DNA from: RGIG250 sp964540025
Lineage (GTDB): Bacteria; Bacillota; Negativicutes; Selenomonadales; Selenomonadaceae
Length of the DNA: 64,000 nucleotides
Direction: 5' to 3'
Assembly (NCBI GenBank): GCA_964540025.1
Contig: CAZIKQ010000001.1
Location: forward strand, 1-64,000
Both the position numbers and the translations under genes were made by a program. Below are positions 17,626 through 26,283 of the stretch, piece by piece. Positions within the stretch are counted from its first letter, which is position 1; every line of letters begins with the position of its first letter. The notes beneath the pieces are model-generated. The model was not told where the DNA came from and ran no database searches. It saw only the letters and a list, made by a program, of their open reading frames with translations.

Positions 17626-17802
17626 CTGAAAATCTCACCTTCCCCATGGAGACAGACTCCACCTATTTTCGTATGCATTATACATATTTCCGCCCAAAAA
17701 ATAAAGTTGAAAATATGCAAAAGACACTGAATCTCCTAAAAAATTTCAGGGTGGATCATTACAAAGCTCAGCTCACTGTCCCAGCCTGAAAGGGAGTAAT
17801 CA

Positions 17803-17859
17803 TAAAAAGGACCGGCAATATCCTCCGATACTGCCAGCCCTCTCCGAAGGATTGCCGGT
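17803..17859 (-). terminator. Terminator of the bio operon
   Basis: The arms ACCGGCAAT (17811-17819) and ATTGCCGGT (17851-17859), with further pairing inside, are followed on the minus strand by a U-rich stretch (complement of 17803-17808). It sits 23 bases past the bioF stop and ahead of potA. Confidence 0.75.
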
Positions 17860-17881
17860 TTCAGGTTATATTTGTCTGTAA

Positions 17882-19084
17882 TCAGGACTTCATGGCAGAG
17901 GCAATTGCCTTTGCCGCTCCCCGGAGCTGCTCCGGCCTATGGTCAGCCATCAGGGCCGCTCTCAGGCGGGCTGTTCCTTTGGCCACGGTGGGATAACGGA
18001 TAGCCGGTATCATTATGCCCGCTTCCTCCAGATCTGCCGCCACCTGCATGGCCCTTGCCTCGTCCCCGATGAGAATGGGGATTATCGGCGTTTCCGATTG
18101 AACGGAAACGCCATTTTCCCGAAGAGCGTCGCAAAAGACCTGCACATTGTTCTGCAGCCTCGCCACGCGCCAAGGCTCAGCTTCGATGATGCTCAGCGCT
18201 TCCCAGGCCGCCGCCAGGGTAGCCGGCGCCTGGGAGGTGGAGAAGATAAAACTTCGGGCCTTGTTCACCAGATAATCTATAATGTTTTGGCTGGCGGCGG
18301 CAAATCCTCCCTCCGCGCCCAGAGCCTTGGAAAGGGTCCCCATGAGGATGTCCGGCCGAACCGCCTCTTTTTCGTATCCCTTGTCGGTGAAGTGCTCCTC
18401 GATGCCGTGGCCTTTCCTACCGATAACCCCAGTGGCATGAGCTTCATCAACCATGGTAAGACAGCCGTATTCCCGCCCGAGGGCCACCAGCTCCGGAAGC
18501 TTCAGGATATCACCGTCCATGCTGAAGACAGCATCGCTGACGATCAATCCCTTCTCCGCCGGATTTGCTTTCAGCTTATCTGCCAGATCCTCCATATCGT
18601 TGTGGCGGTAAACGATTATCCGACCCCGGGACAGACGGCAGCCATCGATGATGCTGGCGTGGTTATATTCATCGCTGAAAATCAGCGCCGATTCATCCAT
18701 CAGGGCGGAAATAATACCCACATTCGCCGCGTAGCCGGTATTGAAAAGCAGGGCCGCTTCCCTTCCCTTGAACCTTGCCAGGGCTTTTTCCAGCTTGCGG
18801 TGCAGGCCAAGGCTACCGGTAGTAAGACGGCTGCCGCCGGAACCGGCTCCCCACTTGAGCGCCGCCTCTGCGGCCGCCTGCTTTACTCTCGGCTCCACCG
18901 CCATGTTCAGGTAACTGTTGGAGGAGAGCAAAAGCCGCTTGACATTTTCTGCCCGGCCGTTTACTTCTTTTTCCAGCAGAACCGTCGTCCCCTGCTCGGA
19001 ATTGAGCACCTTCATGGAACGGTAGAGGCTGGCTTTCTTCAGGCGAATCAGCTCGGTCTCTATCCAGTCAGTTGGTTTTGTCAT
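17882..19084 (-). CDS. bioF: 8-amino-7-oxononanoate synthase BioF
   Basis: About 400 residues, a PLP-dependent alpha-oxoamine synthase that joins pimeloyl-CoA (or pimeloyl-ACP) and alanine. Seen: GSGGSRLTTGSLGLHRKLE, DEYNHASIIDG, the VDEAHATGVIG aspartate that holds the PLP ring nitrogen, and the Schiff-base lysine in GTLSKALGAEGGF. The start at 19084 follows GAGGGA and gives a normal length, whereas the longer frame reaches back into bioW. It is last of the transporter-bioW-bioF operon. Confidence 0.92.
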   Translation of the reverse strand: MTKPTDWIETELIRLKKASLYRSMKVLNSEQGTTVLLEKEVNGRAENVKRLLLSSNSYLNMAVEPRVKQAAAEAALKWGAGSGGSRLTTGSLGLHRKLEKALARFKGREAALLFNTGYAANVGIISALMDESALIFSDEYNHASIIDGCRLSRGRIIVYRHNDMEDLADKLKANPAEKGLIVSDAVFSMDGDILKLPELVALGREYGCLTMVDEAHATGVIGRKGHGIEEHFTDKGYEKEAVRPDILMGTLSKALGAEGGFAAASQNIIDYLVNKARSFIFSTSQAPATLAAAWEALSIIEAEPWRVARLQNNVQVFCDALRENGVSVQSETPIIPILIGDEARAMQVAADLEEAGIMIPAIRYPTVAKGTARLRAALMADHRPEQLRGAAKAIASAMKS

Positions 19085-19130
19085 CTTATTCCCTCGCTTC
19101 ACACTCTCTGATGGGAATGGTTTTCTGCCG

Positions 19131-19862
19131 TCAGCAGGGCCTGTCCGGTACATTTTCCACAATGACCGGAGTCTTCTCAAGATATTCTATCAGCTCAGCT
19201 ATATTCCCCCGGCGGCTGTCACAGATGAACACCCGGCCGCCGTGGCTGTCCCCCATTTCCTTCAGGGGCGTGAGCCGTACATAGCCCGCCTTCCGGGAAG
19301 CAAAATAACCGGTAACATAATCCGGATCATCGGACATGCACAGCTCGGCGATCATGCCCGGCCCGTAAGCCACTTTAGTGGCCAGCACCAGCGCCTCCCG
19401 AAAATGATTTTTTTCACTGGCGGTGTCGCTTTCCCGGGCATCCATGTAGGTGACCCGGATTCCCCGCTCCCTGTCGGGCTCCACTCTTTTTCCCCCGGCC
19501 ACGTCATAGAGCATGGCCCCCCGCATCACCTTCACGGCGCGGATCTGACCGATAACCTTTGCAATCTCCTGAGGAGTAAGCCCCTCGGCCGCCAAAAGCT
19601 CCCCCATGATCTGAAAGGAACCCTCGATGGTTTCGGCCGGCCGGGTGGAGATGGACAGCGCGGGAATGCAACGAACCTCCTCCGGCGCAATTCTCTCCAG
19701 CTTGATGTTAATAAAATCCGGCTCCCCAAGCGAATGATGAGCCGCCCGATTGGCCAGAGCGGCGACCACCTTGCCGATTTTCTCCGTGGCGGTTATCCGC
19801 TCTGCCCCGGAGATATGCCGGGCTTTCTCTGAAGCCCGCATTTTTATGCTGAATAATGACAT
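19131..19862 (-). CDS. bioW: 6-carboxyhexanoate-CoA ligase (pimeloyl-CoA synthetase) BioW
   Basis: 243 residues. BioW activates free pimelate to pimeloyl-CoA, the first committed step of biotin synthesis in Bacillus-type pathways. Visible family blocks are FSIKMRASEKARHISGAER, GAMLYDVAGGKRVEPDRERG followed by IRVTYMD, and the C-terminal GYVRLTPLKEMGDSHGGRVF. The presence of BioW rather than BioC/BioH means the cell needs free pimelate, made inside or imported. Gene order transporter-bioW-bioF and the BirA boxes upstream support the assignment. Confidence 0.93.
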   Translation of the reverse strand: MSLFSIKMRASEKARHISGAERITATEKIGKVVAALANRAAHHSLGEPDFINIKLERIAPEEVRCIPALSISTRPAETIEGSFQIMGELLAAEGLTPQEIAKVIGQIRAVKVMRGAMLYDVAGGKRVEPDRERGIRVTYMDARESDTASEKNHFREALVLATKVAYGPGMIAELCMSDDPDYVTGYFASRKAGYVRLTPLKEMGDSHGGRVFICDSRRGNIAELIEYLEKTPVIVENVPDRPC

Positions 19863-19901
19863 GATTTACTCCCGTATCCATAACGAAAACTGCCTGAAAA
19901 A

Positions 19902-20396
19902 TTAAATTCTCTTTATGGCCGCTCCCAGGGGCTTCACCAATAAAAATACCGCTGCCGCCGTCATGATCATGCCGGGAACAGCCGCCGCCAAAAGGATCAG
20001 GACGTCGACCCCCAATATCGGAGCCAAAACGAAGCGGGCGGCAGCCGTACCCAATGGCCCGGCGATCATCAGGGCCGTAATGCGGCGTCGCCCCAGACAA
20101 ACCACCGCCCCCGCCACCACCCGAAAAACCATGGCAACGACAATGTTATAAGGCGTGGCCAGGCCTAGGGCCAGCCCCGCCAAGCTCGCCCCTATACCGG
20201 CGAAAAGGTAGCGGCGGAACCCGAAGAAAGCGCACATCAGAACAGCCAGTGGAGCCGACAGCTGGAACTCTCCTCCAAAGAAGGGAGATGGGATCTTAAA
20301 GCTGCCTGCGGCCAGCAGAATCGCCGCCAACAGGGCTGTAAGGGATATCTCTCCCGCTTTACTTCGGGAAGATACCAGGACAACTGCCTGATTCAT
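19902..20396 (-). CDS. Putative ECF-type transporter substrate-binding subunit in the biotin operon
   Basis: 164 residues, five or six hydrophobic segments, starting at the ATG 20396 behind AAGGAA/GGAGG. It has the general look of small S-component membrane proteins: a short N-terminal tail, then GEISLTALLAAILLAAGSF with a re-entrant-like SPFFGGEFQLSAPLAVLM. It lacks the usual BioY sequence, so I do not call it bioY. As first gene of a BirA-controlled operon next to bioW, it probably imports biotin or a precursor such as pimelate. No ECF ATPase or T-component gene is in the window. Confidence 0.6.
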   Translation of the reverse strand: MNQAVVLVSSRSKAGEISLTALLAAILLAAGSFKIPSPFFGGEFQLSAPLAVLMCAFFGFRRYLFAGIGASLAGLALGLATPYNIVVAMVFRVVAGAVVCLGRRRITALMIAGPLGTAAARFVLAPILGVDVLILLAAAVPGMIMTAAAVFLLVKPLGAAIKRI

Positions 20397-20400
20397 TTCC

Positions 20401-20432
20401 TTGTAAACCTCCTGCCTAATAATGGTTGACAA
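20401..20432 (-). promoter_or_regulatory. BirA operator, proximal box
   Basis: TTGTAAACC, 14 bases, GGTTGACAA: the two inverted half-sites of a biotin-repressor operator. It covers the expected transcript start and the ribosome-binding region of the transporter gene. Binding of biotinyl-AMP-loaded BirA here should block the bio operon. Confidence 0.85.
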
Positions 20433-20436
20433 AAAA

Positions 20437-20465
20437 ATTATAGCGGCTGACCTCATTATTGTCAA
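20437..20465 (-). promoter_or_regulatory. Sigma-A promoter of the bio operon
   Basis: On the minus strand TTGACA (20465-20460), 17-base spacer, TATAAT (20442-20437), a perfect consensus promoter. It lies between and partly inside the two BirA boxes, so a strong promoter is held down by the repressor. Confidence 0.9.
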
Positions 20466-20490
20466 CCGCTATAAAAAGTTTGGTTTACGA
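20459..20490 (-). promoter_or_regulatory. BirA operator, distal box
   Basis: TTGTCAACC, 14 bases, GGTTTACGA: a second operator with the same half-site spacing as the proximal box, overlapping the -35 element. The outer half-site deviates by one base from GGTTTACAA. Confidence 0.75.
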
Positions 20491-20493
20491 TAT

Positions 20494-21738
20494 TTATTTG
20501 CTGCTCAAGACTCCTTCTGCCGCGCCGAGAACCCCAAGGACAGCGTGCTCAAAGGTGAGTCCCCCCTGAAGGAATACATTATATGGCTCCCGCATGGGGC
20601 CATCGGCTGATAACTCGATGGAGGCCCCCTGAACAAACGTACCCGCCGCCATAATAACCTGATCCGCGTAGCCGGGCATATCCCAGGGTTCCGGAGCGGC
20701 GAATGAATCTACCGGTGAATATTTCTGAATACCGCCGCAAAACGCGATAAGCTTCTCCGGCGATCCCAGCTCTATGGCCTGAATGATATCGCCTCTTTCT
20801 TCCTTTGCCCCCGGGGACACCCTGTAGCCCAGCCGGGCAAAGAGACCGGCGGCAAACAGCGCCCCCTTTACGGCCTGAGCGGTAACGTGAGGGGCAAGGA
20901 ACAATCCCTGAAAAAGCTGACGGTTATTGGCCAGGGAAGCCCCCAGCTCATCTCCCATCCCGGGAGCCGTCAGCCGGTAGGAGGCAAGCTCCACCAGCTT
21001 TGCCCTGCCGGCAATGTACCCGCCGGTGGGGGCAATTCCGCCGCCGGGATTCTTGATAAGGGATCCTGCCATTATATCGGCTCCGGCCTGTACCGGCTCA
21101 CGGGTATCGGTAAACTCCCCGTAGCAGTTATCCACGAAGCAGACTACCTGGGGATTCCTTCCGTGAACTAGATTACAGACACGCTCAATATCTTCAATGG
21201 TTAGGGTAGGACGAAAGCTGTACCCCCGGGAGCGCTGAATAAGGCAGAGCTTTGTTTCCGGTTTGATTGCGGCGGCCACATTGTCAAAATCGATGCGGCC
21301 TTCCTCCGTAAGAGACAGCTCCCGATATTTCACCCCAAATTCCTTTAATGAACCCGGAGATTCGTTGGCATAGCCAATGACCGTCTGCATTGTATCATAG
21401 GGAGCGCCGGTCAGGGACAGCAGCTCGTCATTGGGCCGGAGAAGACCGAAGAGCACCGTTGCCAGAGCATGGGTGCCGGAAACGAACTGGGTGCGGACCA
21501 GCGCTCGTTCAGCTCTGAAAACCCGGGCAAAGAGCTCGTCCACCTTTTGGCGGCCGATATCATCGTAGGCGTAACCGGCGGTAGTATTGAAATGGGCCTC
21601 TGAAAGATGAGCCTCCCGCATGGCGTCGAGAATTTTCAGGGTATTTGCCTCGGAGATTTCCTCGACCCGCTTAAACAGAGGGGAAATTTCTTCCAGAACT
21701 TCCTTTTTTAATGACAGCAGCTCTTTTGAAAATGACAT
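20494..21738 (-). CDS. Methionine gamma-lyase-family PLP protein (YnbB/aluminium-resistance type)
   Basis: 414 residues from the ATG at 21738 (AAGGAG upstream; the longer frame runs back through the rpsI terminator). A fold-type I PLP enzyme: FNTTAGYAYDDIGR, TQFVSGTHALATVLFGLLRP (cofactor phosphate region), VCFVDNCYGEFTDTREP (Asp) and the lysine in AGSLIKNPGGGIAPTGGYIA. Database families label it methionine gamma-lyase-like or aluminium resistance protein; the true substrate in bacteria is poorly known. In Firmicutes it often sits near hfq/glnA or lexA, here behind rplM-rpsI. Confidence 0.85.
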   Translation of the reverse strand: MSFSKELLSLKKEVLEEISPLFKRVEEISEANTLKILDAMREAHLSEAHFNTTAGYAYDDIGRQKVDELFARVFRAERALVRTQFVSGTHALATVLFGLLRPNDELLSLTGAPYDTMQTVIGYANESPGSLKEFGVKYRELSLTEEGRIDFDNVAAAIKPETKLCLIQRSRGYSFRPTLTIEDIERVCNLVHGRNPQVVCFVDNCYGEFTDTREPVQAGADIMAGSLIKNPGGGIAPTGGYIAGRAKLVELASYRLTAPGMGDELGASLANNRQLFQGLFLAPHVTAQAVKGALFAAGLFARLGYRVSPGAKEERGDIIQAIELGSPEKLIAFCGGIQKYSPVDSFAAPEPWDMPGYADQVIMAAGTFVQGASIELSADGPMREPYNVFLQGGLTFEHAVLGVLGAAEGVLSSK

Positions 21739-21759
21739 AGCAACGCTCCTTGATCGTCT

Positions 21760-21796
21760 AAAAAAACCACCCGTGAGCCAAAGCTCCCGGGTGGTA
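21760..21796 (-). terminator. Terminator of the rplM-rpsI operon
   Basis: A 13-bp stem with one mismatch (21766-21778 with 21783-21795) has a 4-base loop. U6 follows on the minus strand, 30 bases past the rpsI stop. Confidence 0.85.
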
Positions 21797-21825
21797 TATT
21801 CGTATAGCTTTGTGACCCGCCGCAA

Positions 21826-22218
21826 TCAGCGCTTGGAGAACTGAGATGCCTTGCGGGCTTTCTTGAGACCGTACTTACGGCGCTCCTTCTCGCGGGAATC
21901 ACGGGTAAGGAAGCCAGCCTTCTTGAGAGCGGGCCGGAGATCTCCGTCTACCTCCAACAGGGCGCGGCTGATGCCGTGACGAACCGCGCCGGCCTGACCG
22001 GAGATGCCGCCGCCTTCAACCTTGGCGATAACATCGTACTTGCCTGTCATTTCGGTGAGCTCCAAAGGCTGACGAACGATGAGCTCGAGAGTGGGCTGAC
22101 CGAAATATTCGGCCATTTCCCGGCCGTTGATGATGACGTTGCCTTCACCGGGAACGAGACGAACTCGGGCAACGGAAGTTTTTCTGCGGCCGGTGCCGTA
22201 GTAACTGACTTGTGCCAT
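21826..22218 (-). CDS. rpsI: 30S ribosomal protein S9
   Basis: 130 residues with the full S9 signature: YYGTGRRKTSVARVRLVPG near the start, GGGISGQAGAVRHGISRAL in the middle, and the basic tail ending KYGLKKARKASQFSKR, which reaches the P-site tRNA. Directly downstream of rplM, as in almost all bacteria. Confidence 0.98.
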   Translation of the reverse strand: MAQVSYYGTGRRKTSVARVRLVPGEGNVIINGREMAEYFGQPTLELIVRQPLELTEMTGKYDVIAKVEGGGISGQAGAVRHGISRALLEVDGDLRPALKKAGFLTRDSREKERRKYGLKKARKASQFSKR

Positions 22219-22238
22219 TTTCTATTTCTCCTTCCCTA

Positions 22239-22676
22239 TTACTTCGTAAGAGTTATCAACTCAGGCTGCTGAGCCTGGTGGGGATGATTCGGTCCAACGT
22301 AGACGTTCAGCTTGCGGTACATCTGAGCGCCGATGCGGTTCTTCGGGAGCATACCGCGAACTGCGTGCTCGATAACGCGGGCGGGATGCTTTGCGAACAT
22401 CTCCTGAGCAGAGGTGTACTTGTCGCCGCCGGTGTAGCCGCTGTAACGGAAGTAAATCTTGTCCTGAAGCTTCTTGCCGGTGAATACAGCCTTCTCGGCA
22501 TTGATGACAATGACGAAATCGCCGGTGTCAACATGCGGGGTGAAGGTCGGTTTATTTTTACCGCGCAGAACCATCGCAATCTGGCTGGCAAGACGGCCGA
22601 CGGTCTGACCGTCCGCGTCTACAACATACCACTTGCGCTGGACATTCTGTGCATTGGCCATGAATGTCGTTTTCAT
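22239..22676 (-). CDS. rplM: 50S ribosomal protein L13
   Basis: 145 residues. MANAQNVQRKWYVVDADGQT, GRLASQIAMVLRGKNKPTFTP and YSGYTGGDKYTSAQEMFAKHP are L13 hallmarks. It ends in the usual VYVGPNHPHQAQQP motif. It is transcribed with rpsI from the promoter at about 22850-22878 through a long structured leader. Confidence 0.98.
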   Translation of the reverse strand: MKTTFMANAQNVQRKWYVVDADGQTVGRLASQIAMVLRGKNKPTFTPHVDTGDFVIVINAEKAVFTGKKLQDKIYFRYSGYTGGDKYTSAQEMFAKHPARVIEHAVRGMLPKNRIGAQMYRKLNVYVGPNHPHQAQQPELITLTK

Positions 22677-22844
22677 GCGTAATCCTTCCTCTCGGTATTT
22701 GCGTTGTTTTCAATATTACGATAAAGAACTGCGAAAATTTGAGCTGATAAGCGCTCTGTGGGCAGCAGCATCTGGAAGCAGCTGCTGCAGGACCTCTGCT
22801 GTAGAGTCCGGGGCTGGTGGAATCCACAGTCGGTCACACGCACT
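22677..22844 (-). ncRNA. Structured 5' leader of rplM-rpsI (candidate ribosomal-protein leader)
   Basis: About 165 bases between the predicted start (about 22843) and rplM. A closing stem CTGTGG/CCACAG (22756-22761 with 22824-22829) encloses an 8-bp hairpin GCAGCAGC/GCTGCTGC (22762-22769 with 22781-22788). Such a layout suggests an L13-type autoregulatory leader, but I cannot match it to a known consensus. Confidence 0.45.
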
Positions 22845-22849
22845 TGACC

Positions 22850-22878
22850 ATTTTATAAAAGTTTTATCTGCGAGTCAA
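22850..22878 (-). promoter_or_regulatory. Promoter of rplM-rpsI
   Basis: On the minus strand TTGACT (22878-22873), 17 bases, TAAAAT (22855-22850). Good sigma-A match placed between the M18 aminopeptidase stop and rplM. Confidence 0.75.
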
Positions 22879-22947
22879 GAGAAAATTTACCTGATCTGCC
22901 AATTTTCCGAAATATTTTTCAAAATCACCTCTTCTGAAAAGCGTCCG

Positions 22948-24384
22948 TCATCTTCTGCTGTCCCTGATGAAGGCAGCGTATGCTTTTTGGGCTTCATATA
23001 CGTCCACCTTACTTGTGACTTCCCAGGGGGCGTGCATACTGAGAACCGGCACTCCGCTGTCGATTACGTTCATGCCGTACAGGGCCATGATATAGGCAAT
23101 GGTTCCGCCGCCGCCCAAATCTACCCGGCCGAGCTCCGACAGCTGGAAGCGGACCTTGTTTTTGTCCATGATATCGCGAATCTGCCCGAGATATTCCGCA
23201 TTGGCGTCATTGGAGCCGGATTTTCCCCGGGCGCCGGTGAATTTGTTAAATACGACACCCTTGCCCAGATAAGCGACATTTTTCTTGTCAAAGGCGGAGG
23301 CGTAAAGGGCATCAAAGCCGCTTGACACATCGGAAGAAAGCATCCGGGAATTGGCCAGCACCCGGCGCAGGGTCAGTTCCCCGGGCCGTTCCATCAGGTC
23401 AAGAACCTCGGCCAAAGCGTTCTCAAAGAAGCGGGACCGCATACCCGTAGCCCCAACGCTGCCGATTTCCTCCTTGTCCACCAGCAGACAGCAGGCGGTA
23501 CGCTTCACCTTCTTTGTCTCCAGCATGGCCATGAGAGAGGTATAGGCGCAGACCCGGTCATCCTGACCGTAACCAAGGATAAGGCTCCGGTCAAAGCCCA
23601 TTTCCCGGGCCCGGCCGGCAGGGACAAAAGTCAGCTCGGCCGAAAGAAAATCCTCCTCCTCCAAGCCGTATTTATCCTTCAGGAGCTTCAGGACATTTTT
23701 CTTTACCGCGTCCTTTTCCTCTCCTGCCAAGGGCAGATTGCCGCAGAGGATATCGAGATTTTCCCCGGTTACGGCAACCGCCGCCTTCTTCTCCATCTGT
23801 TCCTGGGCGAGATGAATAAGGAGATCGGTAACGCAGAAGGCCGGGTCCTTTTCCGATTCACCAATCTCGATCTCCACTACGGAGCCGTCCTTCTTTGCCA
23901 CTACCCCGTGGAGAGCCAAGGGCAGGGCCACCCACTGATATTTCTTGATCCCCCCGTAATAATGGGTATCGAGATAAGCAAAGCCGTCAGATTCATAGAG
24001 GGGGTTCTGCTTCAGATCCAGCCTGCAGGTATCAATGTGGGCCCCCAGGATCGACATACCATCCTCAATCGGCTCGCTGCCAAGATTAAAGAGAGCAACG
24101 CATTTTTTCATGCCCACGGCATAAATCTTGTCCCCGGCCTTCAGCTTTTTGCCTTTCCCGATCGCTTCATTCAAATCCCGGTAACCGGCCAGCTCGGCGG
24201 CGGCAACGGCAAAGTCAGCGGATTCCCGCTCGGTCTTGCACTCGCTTAAAAAGTCTATGTAACCTGCGGCCAGTTTATCCAGAGCTTTTTTATCGGCCTC
24301 TGTATAGCTCAGCCAGGGAGCTTTTTTCTGTTCGGCTTGTTTTGTATCCTTGGCCGGTTTTGCGGCTTTCTCTTTACTGGGCAT
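22948..24384 (-). CDS. M18-family aminopeptidase
   Basis: About 478 residues; start at 24384, six bases after AGAAGG. M18 enzymes are dodecameric zinc aminopeptidases that trim N-terminal acidic or neutral residues from peptides. Metal-binding motifs seen are LGAHIDTCRLDLK (His and Asp), DKEEIGSVGATGM (catalytic and metal Glu), the DVSSGFDALYA aspartate, and a C-terminal His in VLSMHAPWEV. The N-terminal 30 residues are Lys/Ala/Glu-rich and poorly conserved. Confidence 0.9.
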   Translation of the reverse strand: MPSKEKAAKPAKDTKQAEQKKAPWLSYTEADKKALDKLAAGYIDFLSECKTERESADFAVAAAELAGYRDLNEAIGKGKKLKAGDKIYAVGMKKCVALFNLGSEPIEDGMSILGAHIDTCRLDLKQNPLYESDGFAYLDTHYYGGIKKYQWVALPLALHGVVAKKDGSVVEIEIGESEKDPAFCVTDLLIHLAQEQMEKKAAVAVTGENLDILCGNLPLAGEEKDAVKKNVLKLLKDKYGLEEEDFLSAELTFVPAGRAREMGFDRSLILGYGQDDRVCAYTSLMAMLETKKVKRTACCLLVDKEEIGSVGATGMRSRFFENALAEVLDLMERPGELTLRRVLANSRMLSSDVSSGFDALYASAFDKKNVAYLGKGVVFNKFTGARGKSGSNDANAEYLGQIRDIMDKNKVRFQLSELGRVDLGGGGTIAYIMALYGMNVIDSGVPVLSMHAPWEVTSKVDVYEAQKAYAAFIRDSRR

Positions 24385-24417
24385 ATTCATCCTTCTTTCT
24401 TTTGAAAACAAACGGCA

Positions 24418-25449
24418 CTAAATCAGGTCTCCGTTTAGAAGCGCTTTTTCATATACGCTGCTGCCCGCTTTGTCCGCCATATTGCAGGGATGTAAAAGGA
24501 ATTCGTCCACGATGGCAGAAAACTCCTCCCGGGTACAGGCATTGTTAAACGCGTTCCTCATCATTGCTCCCCCAGGAATCCCCCGGGTATACCAGGTAGC
24601 GTGCTTGCGCATTTCCCTCGTTCCAATATAATCGCCTTTGAACCGTATCAGCATATCCAAATGACGCAGGACGATATGAGCCCGCTGGGTCAGGGTGGGG
24701 GGCGGCAGCTCCTCGCCGGTTCGATAGTAATGGCTGAGCCGGGCGAATATCCAGGGGTTGCCCTGGGCCCCCCGGCCGATCATCACCCCATCGGCGCCGG
24801 TAATCTCCATAATTTTTTTCAGGTCGCCGCAGGTCCGGACATCGCCGTTGGCAATGACCGGTATCCTCACGGACTGCTTAACTTTGGCGATTGCTTCCCA
24901 ATCCGCGTGACCACTGTAATATTCCTCTCTCGTCCGGCCGTGGACGGCTACGGCATCCACTCCCGCCGCCTCGGCTATCCTTGCCAGCTCCTGGGCCGTA
25001 GTCCTGTCCTTGTCCCAGCCAAGCCGCATCTTTACCGTCACCGGCAACTTTGTCGCCCTGCGGAGAGCTTTCAGTACCGCCTCCGCCCGGGGCAAATCCT
25101 TCAGAAGCGCCGAACCGGAACCGTTCTTTACCACCTTCGGCGCCGGACAGCCCATATTGAAGTCGATAATGGCAAACAGGCCCAGACTCTCCACATACTC
25201 CGCTGCCCTGGCCACACTATCCGGCTGACAGCCAAAGAGTTGCAGGGCAATGGGCCCCTCCTCGGGAACAGCCGTGAGCATTTCCAAAGTCTTGTCATTG
25301 CGAAAGTTGATACCCAACGCGCTGACCATCTCCGCAAAGGAGAGAGGGCAGCCCATTTCATGGGCAAGAATCCTGTAGGGAGTATCGGTTACCCCCGCCA
25401 TGGGGGCCAGAAATACAGGCACGGGAAAATCAAGGTTTCCAATTTTCAT
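24418..25449 (-). CDS. dusB: tRNA-dihydrouridine synthase (DusB-like)
   Basis: 343 residues, FMN-dependent TIM barrel. Seen are the start FLAPMAGVTDTPYRILAHEMG, the FMN/tRNA loop FNMGCPAPKVVKNGSGSALL with catalytic Cys, the lysine region VTVKMRLGWD, HGRTREEYYSGHADW, and IPVIANGDVRT. It reduces U to dihydrouridine in the tRNA D-loop. The stop of coaX is two bases upstream, so dusB follows coaX in one transcript, as in several Firmicutes. Confidence 0.93.
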   Translation of the reverse strand: MKIGNLDFPVPVFLAPMAGVTDTPYRILAHEMGCPLSFAEMVSALGINFRNDKTLEMLTAVPEEGPIALQLFGCQPDSVARAAEYVESLGLFAIIDFNMGCPAPKVVKNGSGSALLKDLPRAEAVLKALRRATKLPVTVKMRLGWDKDRTTAQELARIAEAAGVDAVAVHGRTREEYYSGHADWEAIAKVKQSVRIPVIANGDVRTCGDLKKIMEITGADGVMIGRGAQGNPWIFARLSHYYRTGEELPPPTLTQRAHIVLRHLDMLIRFKGDYIGTREMRKHATWYTRGIPGGAMMRNAFNNACTREEFSAIVDEFLLHPCNMADKAGSSVYEKALLNGDLI

Positions 25450-25451
25450 CG

Positions 25452-26216
25452 TCAGATATTTCTCTCGTAAAGGACCCGGAGACCGGTAAGGGTCAGGAAG
25501 GTATCTACTACTTCGATTTGGCTTGATTCGTTGGCTATCATCTGAGCCAGGCCGCCGGTGGCCACCACCTTCATCTTCTGCTTCATTTCGGCCTTGACCC
25601 GCCGACAGATTTCGTCGATCTGACCCACGAAGCCGTAGATAATTCCCGACTGCATACCGGAAATAGTGTTGCGTCCCACGACGGTCTTTGGGGTTACAAA
25701 AGCAACCCGGGGCAGCTGAGCCGTGCGGGAAAAAAGCGCTTCGGTAGAAATGCCGATACCCGGAGCGATGACCCCGCCCAGGTAATCGCCGTTTTTATCA
25801 ACTATATCGAAGGTGGTAGCGGTGCCGATATCTACCACGATAAGAGGACCGCCGTACTGCTCGAAAGCGCCAACGGTGTTCACGATCCTATCGGCGCCGA
25901 TTTCCCGGGGATTTTCATATTTCAGCTTGATGCCGGTTTTTATTCCCGGCCCCACCACAAGGGGCCGGTGGCAGAAATACCGCTCGCACATTTTTACCAG
26001 AGGGACCACCAGGGGCGGGACTACAGAGGAAATAATGATATCATCAATATCTGACATCCGGATTCCCTGAAAACGGAACAGTTCGTTGATCAGCATACCG
26101 TACTCGTCGCCGGTTTTCTGACGGTCAGTAGAAATGCGCCAGTGGTGCGCAAGCTTCTTGCCCTCATAGGTACCCAAGACGATGTTACTGTTGCCGATAT
26201 CAAAAACCAAAAGCAT
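25452..26216 (-). CDS. coaX: Type III pantothenate kinase
   Basis: 254 residues of the ASKHA fold. MLLVFDIGNSNIVLGTYEG is the phosphate-1 motif. GADRIVNTVGAFEQYGGPLI followed by VVDIGTATTFD is the substrate and phosphate-2 region, and VVATGGLAQ the adenosine motif. Type III enzymes phosphorylate pantothenate but are not feedback-inhibited by CoA. Next to birA, matching the birA-coaX-dusB order. Confidence 0.95.
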   Translation of the reverse strand: MLLVFDIGNSNIVLGTYEGKKLAHHWRISTDRQKTGDEYGMLINELFRFQGIRMSDIDDIIISSVVPPLVVPLVKMCERYFCHRPLVVGPGIKTGIKLKYENPREIGADRIVNTVGAFEQYGGPLIVVDIGTATTFDIVDKNGDYLGGVIAPGIGISTEALFSRTAQLPRVAFVTPKTVVGRNTISGMQSGIIYGFVGQIDEICRRVKAEMKQKMKVVATGGLAQMIANESSQIEVVDTFLTLTGLRVLYERNI

Positions 26217-26283
26217 GACTTTGCCTCCATAGCTTTAATGTTGCTGCCGGAAAGGCCAGCGTCTGATGATATCTTAATTTGCC

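Noticed and set aside
19902..20396. Calling the bio-operon transporter bioY
   Set aside because: Size and topology would fit, but the sequence does not show BioY motifs that I can recognise.
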